Virus record (IMG/VR): IMGVR_UViG_3300025789_000026
Span: 1-64,000 of that record
Length of the DNA stretch: 64,000 nt
Origin: a virus
Direction: 5' to 3' (one strand)
Under the pieces are notes generated by a model, which was not told the DNA's origin, did not search any database, and saw nothing but the letters and a program-made list of their open reading frames with translations. The translations under genes and the position numbers were made by a program. Below are positions 34,040 to 43,242 of the stretch, one piece after another (the first letter of the stretch is position 1; every line of letters starts with the position of its first letter).

Positions 34040-34130
34040 TTAATTTAAATTTATAATAAATAGTTGTTATTGTATAATATACTAATTTTTTAAATAAAAT
34101 CAATACTTATCGAATATTTAGATTAATGTA

Positions 34131-34147
34131 AATATTTATAAAAAAAG
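34131..34147 (+). promoter_or_regulatory. late-type promoter motif
   Basis: AATATTTATAAAAAAAG, 3 bases before the ATG of the following structural gene. Confidence 0.5.
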
Positions 34148-34150
34148 ATT

Positions 34151-34672
34151 ATGCCAAACGATAAGATAGTCCCAATTACGAGAATTAATAAATGGTTCTC
34201 TGAAGAAGATTTTAAATTGGAAGAAAAATTAGGTCGTGAAGCCATTGAGGGTGATGGAAACTTTACTGTGATACTTTATAGAGTTGACCGTGAAAATAGT
34301 GAATATGATGCTGTTTATGGTGAAGCATCTAAAGATGGTATAAGGTACTTTGCACCAATTGAGTTAAAGGTTGTACCTATCTTGGCCGAACCAGAAAATA
34401 AAACTTATAATTCAAATGGTACTGGTAGATACTTACAAGATGGTCAATTAACCTTTGGTATTTATCAAGCACAATTAGATGAATTAGAAGTTGAGATAGC
34501 TTACGGTGATTACATAGGTTATGCGGAGAATGAAACAAATATAAGGTATTATAGTGTTTCAAATGATGGTAAGAAATTTTACGATAATAAACATACAATA
34601 ATGGGTTATAAGGGTGCGTTCAGAACTATTTTATGTGCGCCAGTTAGCTCTTCAGAATTTACAGCTATATAA
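34151..34672 (+). CDS. conserved-looking structural protein next to the gp15-like gene
   Basis: A 173-residue protein, mostly beta ('NFTVILYRVDRENSEYDAVYGEASKDGIRYFAPIELKVVPILAEPEN', 'LTFGIYQAQLDELEVEIAYGDYIGYAEN', 'GYKGAFRTILCAPVSSSEF'). The 'YR.DRE.SEYD..YGEA' pattern and its place directly upstream of a gp15-like tail terminator suggest a head-closure or neck component (the gp14 position in T4). No sequence signature proves this. It lies 2 bases upstream of the next gene. Confidence 0.55.
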   Translation: MPNDKIVPITRINKWFSEEDFKLEEKLGREAIEGDGNFTVILYRVDRENSEYDAVYGEASKDGIRYFAPIELKVVPILAEPENKTYNSNGTGRYLQDGQLTFGIYQAQLDELEVEIAYGDYIGYAENETNIRYYSVSNDGKKFYDNKHTIMGYKGAFRTILCAPVSSSEFTAI

Positions 34673-34674
34673 TT

Positions 34675-35727
34675 ATGTCAGTACCTAAAAACTTTAGAAC
34701 AAATATCAATATTAACCCACCTAAAATTGGATATGATAGGAGGCAAGAAATTATTCATGGAATTGAAGATAATGGTACTTTTTTGCCTAGAGGTGTGAAT
34801 GAAGAAGATATGGATGCAACATTTATTGATTTTGTTAAGAATCAATTAACTATGAGTTTTGACGGTAATAAAGTTCCAGTTTATTTCTTTACAATACAAA
34901 GATGGTCAGAATATACAAAGACTTGGCAATCAACCGATACGTTTAAGGATATTGAGATACCATTTATTAGTATAGTTAGAAGACCAGATATACAAGTTGG
35001 TCAAAATCAAGCTGGTATGTGGAACATACCTGGAAATAGAACCTATACATATTTAAAAGTTCCAACTTGGGATGGAATTAGAAAGGGTGTTGATTTATAT
35101 AAGATTCCACAACCAACTTCAGTAGATATTACATATGAGGTAAGGTTATTTACTGAAAGAATGAAAGACTTAAACCAATTAAATTCAAAAATACATAGGA
35201 CTTTTCAATCTCAACAAGCATATATTAATGTTAAGGGTCATCCAATGCCAATAATTCTTGAATCAATAAGTGATGAAAGCAATATTGATGATTTTGAAAA
35301 TAAAAGATTTTATATTCAATTATTTGAGATGAGGCTTATGGGTTATTTATTATCTGAAGAAGAATTTGAAATAATTCCAACAGTTAATAGAACATTCTTA
35401 TCATTAGAGATTGATTCAAATAAGATGAATAATATGATAACATTTGAGCCTAATAGAAAGGGTAATGTTGTTAATTATTTAGTCGTATTTAAACCAAGGT
35501 CACCATTACAATTTACATTTACAGCACAATATTCATTAATTTTTAATCAGTTAATTAATATTGAAAACTTAAAAAATATAAATATGCAAGTTAATGGTGT
35601 AACCGTTCTTAATGGTTTAACATTAAGTAAACCAATTACATTAAATTCTGGTGATTTAGTATTGATTACTGTATCAAAAAATTTAATGTTATCTGGACAA
35701 TTTCAATTAATAGGTAACACAATATGA
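34675..35727 (+). CDS. gp15-like tail terminator / sheath stabiliser
   Basis: A 350-residue protein whose residues about 140-245 follow the T4 gp15 pattern: 'PTSVDITYEVRLFTERMKDLNQLNSKIHRTFQSQQAYINVKGHPMPIILESISDESNIDD', then '..RRFYIQLFEMRLMGYLLSEEEFEIIP'-type sequence. T4 gp15 caps the finished tail and joins it to the neck. An extra C-terminal beta-domain of about 100 residues ('NVVNYLVVFKPRSPLQFTFTAQYSLIFN...') is not part of the T4 protein and could be a decoration. The stop overlaps the next start as ATGA. Confidence 0.62.
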   Translation: MSVPKNFRTNININPPKIGYDRRQEIIHGIEDNGTFLPRGVNEEDMDATFIDFVKNQLTMSFDGNKVPVYFFTIQRWSEYTKTWQSTDTFKDIEIPFISIVRRPDIQVGQNQAGMWNIPGNRTYTYLKVPTWDGIRKGVDLYKIPQPTSVDITYEVRLFTERMKDLNQLNSKIHRTFQSQQAYINVKGHPMPIILESISDESNIDDFENKRFYIQLFEMRLMGYLLSEEEFEIIPTVNRTFLSLEIDSNKMNNMITFEPNRKGNVVNYLVVFKPRSPLQFTFTAQYSLIFNQLINIENLKNINMQVNGVTVLNGLTLSKPITLNSGDLVLITVSKNLMLSGQFQLIGNTI

Positions 35728-38297
35728 GTCAAAGTATAAACGAAACATTTATTATAGAACCATCAATTGCAATTGCTTTAACTGGTGGTACGTTTAGTTA
35801 TGAAACACAAACACTTACACTAGTTAATGGTGATGGTACTATTGTTAATGTAACTGGTTTTACCGATACCTATGTAACTGGTGGTACTTATTCCAATGGT
35901 ATAGCAACATTTATTAATAATAGTGGTAATACATTTACTATTGGTGGTTTTTATACTGGAACACCAATAACAATATCTGGTGGTACTGGTATATTAACTG
36001 GTGGAACATATCCAAATTTTACGATTACTAATACACTTCCAGACCAAATTGTTACTTTATCAGCTCAAACTGGTATATCAATAGATGGTTCTTATCCTAA
36101 CTTTACATTAACTAATACACTTCCAGACCAAATTGTTACTTTAACAAGTGGTACACAAATAAATATTAGTGGTACATACCCTAATTTTATTATATCAACA
36201 ATTGGGATTACGGACACTTATGTAACTGGTGGTACTTATTCAAACGGTACAGCTATATTCACAAATAATACTGGTGGTACATTTACTGTTTCTGGGTTTA
36301 GTACAAATAATGCTACGCAGTTTACTGGTGGTACAGTTACTGGTGCAACTCAGTTTACTAATGGCCTTACAACAAATTCAATATCAGCAACCACTTATCA
36401 AAATTTACCCTTAGATATAACGGTTACTGGTGGTACTTACTCTAGTGGTACTGCAACATTCACAAATAATACTGGGGGTACGTTTACTGTAAGTGGATTT
36501 AGTACGAGTAATGCCACACAATTTACTGGTGGTACTGTAACTGGTGCAACTCAGTTTACTAATGGGTTAAGTGGTAATACAATCTCTGGTGGTACACTTT
36601 ATGGTGATGCATCAAATTTAGTTAATTTTACGAGTAATCAAATTACAACAGCATTAAGTTACACACCTCAACAACCTTTAAGTGGTAGCGGTATTGTTTA
36701 TGGGAATAATACTAATCCAGTAACATACATTGCTGGTAATGCCAATCAATATGTTAGAGGTGATGGTGTTCTTGCGGATTTTCCATCATCTGCTGGTGGT
36801 GGTGGTGGTTCAATTTATTATTTTAATGGTGGTACGGTTGAGACGACAATAAGTGGGAATACTTTTTTACAAATGAGTAAGATTCCATCATCAAGTACTG
36901 GTGTTAATTTTAGTGCTACAACTACTGGTGATTTTGCTTATTTCTTAACTGATGTCTTAAGTCCAGACCAAACATCTATACCAGCAGGTATATGGACATT
37001 TCAAGCATTTTTCTCAACAAATAGTAATTCCATACCAGCAATTACCGCAAAAATATATAAATATGATGGTGTTAATTTAATACTTGTTGGTCAAAGTCAA
37101 CCTGAAAATATTGATACTGGTAGTATCATAGATTTACATTACTTTGCCGCATCAGTTTCTGGTACATCTTTAAATATTACTGATAGGATTGCTGTTGTAT
37201 TTAATGCTAGTAATATTCAAAGTAATAAAAATGTAACACTATATACACAAGATAATACCTTAAGTTCTGTAAATACTACTTTTCCAGTTGGTATTGGTTC
37301 CCTTAATGGATTAACTTTAGGAACGCAGTACTTCACGGTAAGTACAAGTGGTACATCATTTAATATTATTTCATCAGCTGATACACATACATTTAATATA
37401 CCATTAGCCGCAACAAATAGTGTCACAGCTGGTCTTTTAAGTAACACAGATTACAACACATTTAATACTAAAGTGAATGGTAGTGGTACATTAAATCAAT
37501 TAGCGTATTGGTCAGGTGCGACAGGTATAAGTTCAAGTAATAATTTAACATGGAATGGTTCTTCACTAAACGTTATTGGTAGTATATCCGCAACAACATA
37601 TTATAATCTACCACTAGATATAAGGGTTACTGGTGGTACTTATTCTGCTGGTACAACTACTTTTACTAATAATACTGGTGGTACATTTACCGTTACTGGT
37701 TTTAGTACTAGTAATGCTACTCAGTTTACTGGTGGTACTGTTACTGGTTCAACCCAATTTACCAATGGTCTTACAACAAATTCAATATCAGCAACCACTT
37801 ATCAAAATTTGCCTTTAGATATAAGAGTAACTGGTGGTACCTATTCTACTGGTACAGCTACTTTCACTAACAATACTGGGGGTACTTTTACTGTAACTGG
37901 GTTCAGTACGAGTAATGCTACTCAGTTTACTGGTGGTACTGTTACAGGTTCAACCCAATTTACTAATGGACTTTCGGCTAATACTATATCGGCTACAACA
38001 ATAACTGGTGGTTCTTTAACATTAACAAATTTAATTAATTTAACTGGTACAACTAGTAGAATGGTTGAGGTTAATACTGGTGGTACTGTAACCGCTACTA
38101 CAAGTATAATTTCGGCATACTTAACATCTGGTGGTACAATAGCTAATTTGTTAGAAAATACTAGTAATTGGGATATTGATGGTAACTATACTGGAAGCTC
38201 TATTACTGGAACATATCAAGGTCAAAAACACTATAATGGTAATTATCTTTTTGAGGCGGTTGCTGATAACTTATTTATAAGATTAATTAGAGGATAA
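35724..38297 (+). CDS. tail fibre/adhesin (857 aa) with 'FTNNTGGTFTVTGF' repeats
   Basis: A Thr/Ser/Gly/Asn-rich fibre. It contains at least four copies of a module 'D(I/T)RVTGGTYSxGTATFTNNTGGTFTVTGFSTSNATQFTGGTVTGATQFTNGLS' linked by 'ISATTYQNLPL'. Between them is a folded domain (about residues 365-600, 'GGSIYYFNGGTVETTISGNTFLQMSKIPSS', 'GIWTFQAFFSTNS'). That pattern is common in phage fibres as a BclA-like or jelly-roll insert. The C-terminus 'GQKHYNGNYLFEAVADNLFIRLIRG' is a typical fibre end. It is translationally coupled to the gp15-like gene and to the LamG gene that follows. Confidence 0.7.
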   Translation: MSQSINETFIIEPSIAIALTGGTFSYETQTLTLVNGDGTIVNVTGFTDTYVTGGTYSNGIATFINNSGNTFTIGGFYTGTPITISGGTGILTGGTYPNFTITNTLPDQIVTLSAQTGISIDGSYPNFTLTNTLPDQIVTLTSGTQINISGTYPNFIISTIGITDTYVTGGTYSNGTAIFTNNTGGTFTVSGFSTNNATQFTGGTVTGATQFTNGLTTNSISATTYQNLPLDITVTGGTYSSGTATFTNNTGGTFTVSGFSTSNATQFTGGTVTGATQFTNGLSGNTISGGTLYGDASNLVNFTSNQITTALSYTPQQPLSGSGIVYGNNTNPVTYIAGNANQYVRGDGVLADFPSSAGGGGGSIYYFNGGTVETTISGNTFLQMSKIPSSSTGVNFSATTTGDFAYFLTDVLSPDQTSIPAGIWTFQAFFSTNSNSIPAITAKIYKYDGVNLILVGQSQPENIDTGSIIDLHYFAASVSGTSLNITDRIAVVFNASNIQSNKNVTLYTQDNTLSSVNTTFPVGIGSLNGLTLGTQYFTVSTSGTSFNIISSADTHTFNIPLAATNSVTAGLLSNTDYNTFNTKVNGSGTLNQLAYWSGATGISSSNNLTWNGSSLNVIGSISATTYYNLPLDIRVTGGTYSAGTTTFTNNTGGTFTVTGFSTSNATQFTGGTVTGSTQFTNGLTTNSISATTYQNLPLDIRVTGGTYSTGTATFTNNTGGTFTVTGFSTSNATQFTGGTVTGSTQFTNGLSANTISATTITGGSLTLTNLINLTGTTSRMVEVNTGGTVTATTSIISAYLTSGGTIANLLENTSNWDIDGNYTGSSITGTYQGQKHYNGNYLFEAVADNLFIRLIRG
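36205..38005 (+). repeat. long coding repeats (about 200 bp) within the 857-aa fibre
   Basis: Four copies lie at about 36215-36410, 36415-36565, 37615-37815 and 37820-38000, encoding 'TGGTYS.GTATFTNNTGGTF' and flanking residues. Closely similar units occur in the next fibre at 39140-39430, so the module is shared between genes. Confidence 0.85.
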
Positions 38298-39034
38298 TGA
38301 TATTAAAATTTAATACTAGTGTATTATCGTATAATGGTAGAATTTTAAATTTTGTAACCCCATCTACAGGTACAACTGGAAATTTGGTTACAACAGCTAC
38401 GTTATCTAATGCGAGTATTGTATCTCAAAGTCCATTTACTGGTGCATCATCTGGTAATTCATATTCAGTTACAGCATCTACAACATCCTATTTAAGTGTT
38501 TCTGGTCAAACAGGTTTTGCGATGGGTACTGGTGATTATACAATTGAATGGTTCCAATATGAAACCGATTCAAATTCATTCCCAAGGATATATTGGTATG
38601 GTAGTTCACCTAGTTTGGGTATGAGTTTAGAGGGTAGTTATTATTCTTGGGTTGGTGCTTCTGGAACAGCATTAGGTACAAAGGGTGCTATAACAAATGC
38701 TTGGCAACACTTTGCTTTAGTTAGAATAAGTAGTAAACTTTACTTTTATAAGAATGGAACGTTAGTTTCTAGTGCTGGTGGGGTTAGTGATGCAAGTAAT
38801 ATTACTGATACAACATCAAATTTTATAATTGGTGCTAAAATAGGCGGTTTAACTAGTGAACAATTTGGTGGTTACATAACTAATTTTAGGGTTGTAAAGG
38901 GTCTAGGGGTTTATACTGGTAATTTTACAAGACCAACAAGTGTTTTAACAGCTGTAGCAGCTGCAAATCCTTACGGTGGAAGTAATACCGTAGAAATACC
39001 TAATGGTTACACAAAATTATTGTTAACACCTTAA
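38297..39034 (+). CDS. LamG-like structural protein
   Basis: A 245-residue protein with one LamG jelly-roll. 'FAMGTGDYTIEWFQYETDSNSFPRIYWYG', 'NAWQHFALVRISSKLYFYKNGTLVSS', 'NFIIGAKIGG' and 'GYITNFRVVKGLGVYTGNFTRPTSVLTAV' give the standard strand order, including the conserved closing 'ITNFRVVKG'. It is only distantly related to the three LamG paralogues at 15260-17380. Its start overlaps the stop of the preceding fibre (TAATG). It is probably a glycan-binding tip or decoration protein. Confidence 0.8.
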   Translation: MILKFNTSVLSYNGRILNFVTPSTGTTGNLVTTATLSNASIVSQSPFTGASSGNSYSVTASTTSYLSVSGQTGFAMGTGDYTIEWFQYETDSNSFPRIYWYGSSPSLGMSLEGSYYSWVGASGTALGTKGAITNAWQHFALVRISSKLYFYKNGTLVSSAGGVSDASNITDTTSNFIIGAKIGGLTSEQFGGYITNFRVVKGLGVYTGNFTRPTSVLTAVAAANPYGGSNTVEIPNGYTKLLLTP

Positions 39035-39045
39035 TATTTATTATA
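39033..39045 (+). promoter_or_regulatory. late-type promoter motif
   Basis: AATATTTATTATA, 3 bases before the ATG of the YadA-like fibre, overlapping the preceding stop codon region. Confidence 0.4.
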
Positions 39046-39048
39046 TAT

Positions 39049-41934
39049 ATGGCAACTAAAAATATAAATGCGGAAAAAATACAAGGTAATTTATCAATTA
39101 CTTCTGTATCAGCTACAACATATCAAAATTTACCTTTAGACATAAGGGTTACTGGTGGTACTTATTCAGCTGGTACAGCCACCTTTACCAATAATACTGG
39201 TGGAACATTCACCGTTACTGGTTTTAGTACAAGTAATGCAACGCAGTTTACTGGTGGTACTGTTACTGGTGCGACCCAATTTACTAATGGACTTTCGGCT
39301 AATACTATATCAGCAACAACATATTATAATCTACCTTTAGACATAAGGGTTACTGGTGGTACTTATTCAGCTGGTACAGCAACTTTCACAAATAATACTG
39401 GTGGTACATTTACCGTTACTGGGCTTACAACACCATTTAATGGTGGGGTAGTATCTGGTGCGACTCAATTTACTGGTGGCCTAACAGCTAATACAATAAC
39501 AAAATCTGGTGGTACAGCAACACAAATTCTTGTGGCTAATGGTGGTGTTATAAGTGGTGGTACTGGTATAAATATATCCGCTGGTACAATATCTGTTACG
39601 GGTGTAACTTCTGTTATTGTTCAAGACACTGGTACTGGTAGTACTGTAAGATGTGGTAATAATAACTTAGCTAGTGGTCTTTGTTCTGGTGCTCTTGCTG
39701 GTACTTATAACTGTGCAACAAATGCTAATTCTTTTGTTGGTGGTGGTACACATAATGTTGCTAGTGGTACGGCAAGTGCTGTAAATGGTGGTATCTCTAA
39801 TACATCATCTAATCAGTATTCAACAATAGGTGGTGGTAATACTAATTCGTCATCAGGTTACGCATCAACAGTAGGTGGTGGTCATACCAATTCATCATCA
39901 GGTTATGCATCAACAGTAAGTGGTGGTTATGGTAATGCATCTGTTGCTTATTATTCAACAGTAGGTGGTGGGTTAAGTAATACCGCTTCTGGTTATTGTT
40001 CATTTATTGGTGGTGGTACTTATAATAGTAGTAAGTGTTTTAATTCAGCACTAATTGGTGGACAAAATAATTCATCATCGGGTTATTTTTCAACAGTTGG
40101 TGGTGGTAGATTTGTTAAGGCAATAAATGCTTATTCAACAGTTGTTGGTGGGTTAAGTAATTCGGCTTACTGTAATTATTCATTTATAGGTGGTGGTAGA
40201 CACAATAAAATAAGAAAAGATATAAATGGTACTGTATCTTCACCTCTTTGCGGTAGCGGTGCTAGTGTTATTGCTGGTGGTCAAGGTAACGCTTTAGTCG
40301 GTTATAATAATTTTATTGGGGGTGGTGTGATGAATACTATAGGTTGTGGATTACAAACTTATAATATTATTAGTAATTGTAATAATTCAATTTGTGTTCA
40401 AGGAAATCAACCACAATTAAATGAACATTATGTTGAATATTATAATAACAGTGATTGTTTAGTATATGGTGGACGTATAATATATTCATCGTATTATGGA
40501 GGTTATTCAATTTTTTCAACAACTTTTTATGCGGGAAACAATGCTGGTGGTAATAAATTATATGATTTAACTTCATTAACTAATACCAATAAATGTTATC
40601 ATCATTCAATAATTGTTGGTGGTAAAATGAATACAATTTCTGGTAAATATAGTCCGAGTTCATTCATTGGTGGTGGATATAGAAATACCGCTTCTGGTTA
40701 TTGTTCAATAGTTGTTGGTGGTGGTTATAATTGTTCAAATGGTTCGGGTTCATTTATTGGTGGTGGTGGTGGTAATAGTATAAGTGGTACGTATAATTGT
40801 CAATCGTCAATAGTTGGTGGCCGTAATAATAGTGTTTCTAGTAGTTCTAGTGGGTTTTCATTCATTGGTGGTGGGACTTGTAATTCAATAAGTGGTTATG
40901 ATTCTGCTAATTCATTCATTGGTGGTGGTGCTTTTAATAGTATTTCTGGTTGGTACGCCTATTGGTCTACAATTAGTGGTGGTTATGGTAATCAGATTAC
41001 TGGATATAATTCATGTTATTCAACGATAAGTGGTGGTAGGAATAATAGTATTTCTGGATATAATTCAGGTTGGTCAACGATAAGTGGTGGTAGATTTAAT
41101 ACAATTTCTGGTTGTTATACTCTTTATTCAACAATAGGTGGTGGTCATGGTAATCAGATTACTGGTACAAATTCACAGTATTCAACAATAAGTGGTGGAT
41201 ATAATAATTATATTAATGGAACAAATTCACAGTATTCAACAATAGGTGGTGGTGTTGGTAATCAAATTTCTGGACAATATTCATATTATTCAACAATAGG
41301 TGGTGGTCATGGTAATCAGATTACTGGTACAAATTCATGTTATTCAACAATATCTGGTGGTAGGGTAAATTACATTTCTGGAACTAATTCATGTTATTCA
41401 ACAATAGGTGGTGGTTACGATAATCAGATTTCTGGAGATAATTCATACCTCTCAACAATAGGTGGTGGTATAATTAATACAATTTCTGGTTGTTATACTC
41501 TTTATTCAACGATAAGTGGTGGTTATAATAATCAGATTACTGGAACTAATTCACGATATTCAACAATAAGTGGTGGGATACATAATTATATTAATGGTAT
41601 AAATTCATTGGGTTCAACGATAAATGGAGGTGTAGGTAATTGTATATGTGGTACATACTCACAATATTCTACAATAGCTGGTGGTTATAGTAATTGTATT
41701 TCTGGGCAATATTCATTTGCTGCTGGATATGGTAATACAGTATCAGGTAGTTACTCAGCAGCTATAGGATTTGGGTTAAATGCAACTAGTTGGTGCACTT
41801 TATATATAAATAATTTAGTATCACCAACAATACAAACTAAAAATTATACAAATGACACAACAGCCGCTACTGGTGGAATACCAGTAGGTGGGGTATATCA
41901 TACCGCAGGTGTATTAAAAATAAGATTAACATAA
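39049..41934 (+). CDS. YadA-head-like fibre/adhesin (961 aa)
   Basis: The first ~130 residues carry two 'DIRVTGGTYSAGTATFTNNTGGTFTVTG' modules shared with the 857-residue fibre. From about residue 200 to 900 there is a long series of short left-handed-coil repeats with 'S(T/F)I(S/G)GG..N.ISG.(N/Y)S', like the head of trimeric autotransporter adhesins (YadA/Hep-Hag type). The last 14 are in perfect 18-residue register. The C-terminus ('TKNYTNDTTAATGGIPVGGVYHTAGVLKIRLT') is typical of phage fibre ends. A trimeric adhesive fibre is likely. The middle (about 430-505) contains a less regular, Tyr/Asn-rich insert. Confidence 0.78.
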   Translation: MATKNINAEKIQGNLSITSVSATTYQNLPLDIRVTGGTYSAGTATFTNNTGGTFTVTGFSTSNATQFTGGTVTGATQFTNGLSANTISATTYYNLPLDIRVTGGTYSAGTATFTNNTGGTFTVTGLTTPFNGGVVSGATQFTGGLTANTITKSGGTATQILVANGGVISGGTGINISAGTISVTGVTSVIVQDTGTGSTVRCGNNNLASGLCSGALAGTYNCATNANSFVGGGTHNVASGTASAVNGGISNTSSNQYSTIGGGNTNSSSGYASTVGGGHTNSSSGYASTVSGGYGNASVAYYSTVGGGLSNTASGYCSFIGGGTYNSSKCFNSALIGGQNNSSSGYFSTVGGGRFVKAINAYSTVVGGLSNSAYCNYSFIGGGRHNKIRKDINGTVSSPLCGSGASVIAGGQGNALVGYNNFIGGGVMNTIGCGLQTYNIISNCNNSICVQGNQPQLNEHYVEYYNNSDCLVYGGRIIYSSYYGGYSIFSTTFYAGNNAGGNKLYDLTSLTNTNKCYHHSIIVGGKMNTISGKYSPSSFIGGGYRNTASGYCSIVVGGGYNCSNGSGSFIGGGGGNSISGTYNCQSSIVGGRNNSVSSSSSGFSFIGGGTCNSISGYDSANSFIGGGAFNSISGWYAYWSTISGGYGNQITGYNSCYSTISGGRNNSISGYNSGWSTISGGRFNTISGCYTLYSTIGGGHGNQITGTNSQYSTISGGYNNYINGTNSQYSTIGGGVGNQISGQYSYYSTIGGGHGNQITGTNSCYSTISGGRVNYISGTNSCYSTIGGGYDNQISGDNSYLSTIGGGIINTISGCYTLYSTISGGYNNQITGTNSRYSTISGGIHNYINGINSLGSTINGGVGNCICGTYSQYSTIAGGYSNCISGQYSFAAGYGNTVSGSYSAAIGFGLNATSWCTLYINNLVSPTIQTKNYTNDTTAATGGIPVGGVYHTAGVLKIRLT
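40960..41720 (+). repeat. 54-bp tandem coding repeats (about 14 copies)
   Basis: The period is 54 bases (for example TCAACG at 41020 and 41074), encoding 18 residues of the form YSTISGG.NNQITGTNS. Some units are identical at DNA level, for instance those at about 41125 and 41295, showing recent duplication or gene conversion. Confidence 0.92.
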
Positions 41935-41950
41935 TAAATGTGTTTAATAA

Positions 41951-41968
41951 CATATTTATAATAATAAA
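41951..41968 (+). promoter_or_regulatory. late-type promoter motif
   Basis: CATATTTATAATAATAAA, 20 bases before the ATG of the small structural gene. Confidence 0.5.
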
Positions 41969-41988
41969 AATAAAAAAAAATAAAAAAA

Positions 41989-42327
41989 ATGATTTACGCT
42001 AAAATTAATCCAGTTGCTACAAAGGTAGAACAAATTACACCATTTTCAAGTACGACAATAACAGCAGATACAATAACTGCAATTGCTCGTCCATATATTT
42101 TAGGTTCAGATAAAACTAGATTTGAAGTTAAATATGGTAACGTAACTTTAGATGAAAATAACATTGTAATTAAATTTAATAATATATTATCAAGTGAATC
42201 AATATTAACTTCTGAACAATTATCTACTTGGGGTTCTGATGATTCAGTAGTACTTAATATTATTGCAACAAGTTTAGGAACATCAGTTACAGAAATTTTA
42301 AGTGGTGCCACTAGAAATATGTTCTAA
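41989..42327 (+). CDS. small structural protein, paralogue of 17405-17659
   Basis: A 112-residue beta-rich protein. 'ILTSEQLSTWGSDDSVVLNIIATSLG' matches the C-terminal half of the 84-residue protein at 17405. Both close or punctuate a fibre array and both have their own late motif, so they probably do the same structural job (adaptor, chaperone or cap). It is the last gene before the glycan-modification cluster. Confidence 0.6.
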   Translation: MIYAKINPVATKVEQITPFSSTTITADTITAIARPYILGSDKTRFEVKYGNVTLDENNIVIKFNNILSSESILTSEQLSTWGSDDSVVLNIIATSLGTSVTEILSGATRNMF

Positions 42328-42331
42328 AGTA

Positions 42332-42362
42332 TTGACAAATAGGATTTATATTCATAAATTTA
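42332..42362 (+). promoter_or_regulatory. probable Bacteroidota-type promoter of the glycan/sulfation cluster
   Basis: TTG at 42332-42334, exactly 20 bases, then TAAATTTA at 42355-42362, one base off the TAnnTTTG box. The ATG follows 4 bases later, so the transcript would be almost leaderless. No late-type motif lies here. Confidence 0.42.
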
Positions 42363-42366
42363 CCCT

Positions 42367-43242
42367 ATGAATATAATTTTTCAAATTAATGGTGGTATGG
42401 GTAAGTGTATCATGGCCACCGCAGTATGTGAAGCTATAAAAAAACAATACCCAGATGATACTTTAATTGTAGTATCTGGCTACCCAGACGTGTTTTTAAA
42501 TAACCCAAATATTGATAGAACATACGCATTTAATGGGTTTTCTTATTTCTATGAAGATTACATAGAAAATAAAAAATTTAAAGTTTTAGCTCACGACCCG
42601 TACTTAGAAACAACTCATTTGTTACAAAATGAACACCTTATTATTACATGGTGTAATATGTTTGGTATTACTTATAATGGTGAACAACCTAAAATTTATC
42701 TTAGTGATAGAGAGAAGAAGTTTTACGGGAATAAGTATGTTTTTGAAAAACCAATCTTATTACTACAAACAAATGGTGGTGCAAGTACTGATATGAAATA
42801 TTCTTGGGCTAGGGATATTCCAGTTGTAGTTGCAGCCTCAGTAATTGATGAATTTAAAGATGCTTATACAATTTTACACATAAGAAGAGATGACCAATTC
42901 ATCTTAGAAAACACAATACCAGTTACAGATAATTTTAGGGCATTGGCAGTATTAATTAGTATTAGTAGAAAAAGATTATTCTTAGATAGCTTCGCACAAC
43001 ATACAGCAGCTGCTTTAAATATGAATTCAACCGTTTGTTGGATTGCTAATAAGCCAGAAGTATTCGGTTATGAATTACACGATAATATCATAGCAAATCA
43101 TTTTACCGTTAAACCAGAACTTAAGGGTTCATATTTACAAAAATTTAATATTAGTGGCGATTTATTAGAATTTCCTTTTAATAGTGAAAAGGAAATCTTT
43201 AATATCGAACAAATAATTAATTCAATTAAAAAGCAAAAGTAA
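42367..43242 (+). CDS. GT9/heptosyltransferase-like glycosyltransferase
   Basis: A 291-residue GT-B-like protein resembling ADP-heptose:LPS heptosyltransferases (family GT9). The N-terminal nucleotide-binding strand and loop are 'IIFQINGGMGKCIMATAVCEAIKKQYPDDTLIVVSGYPDVFLNNPNIDRTY'. 'PILLLQTNGG' is the second-domain start, and 'RLFLDSFAQHTAAALNMNSTVCW' corresponds to the family's acceptor and donor loop ('D.....HlAaAlg.p.v'). It transfers an activated sugar; donor and acceptor are unknown. It is the first gene of a four-gene run ending with APS kinase, so its product is probably the glycan that is then sulfated (inference). Confidence 0.7.
   Translation: MNIIFQINGGMGKCIMATAVCEAIKKQYPDDTLIVVSGYPDVFLNNPNIDRTYAFNGFSYFYEDYIENKKFKVLAHDPYLETTHLLQNEHLIITWCNMFGITYNGEQPKIYLSDREKKFYGNKYVFEKPILLLQTNGGASTDMKYSWARDIPVVVAASVIDEFKDAYTILHIRRDDQFILENTIPVTDNFRALAVLISISRKRLFLDSFAQHTAAALNMNSTVCWIANKPEVFGYELHDNIIANHFTVKPELKGSYLQKFNISGDLLEFPFNSEKEIFNIEQIINSIKKQK

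Noticed and set aside
9859-41934. Diversity-generating retroelement acting on the variable fibre tips
   Set aside because: No reverse transcriptase gene and no template/variable repeat pair with adenine-specific changes was seen in the window.
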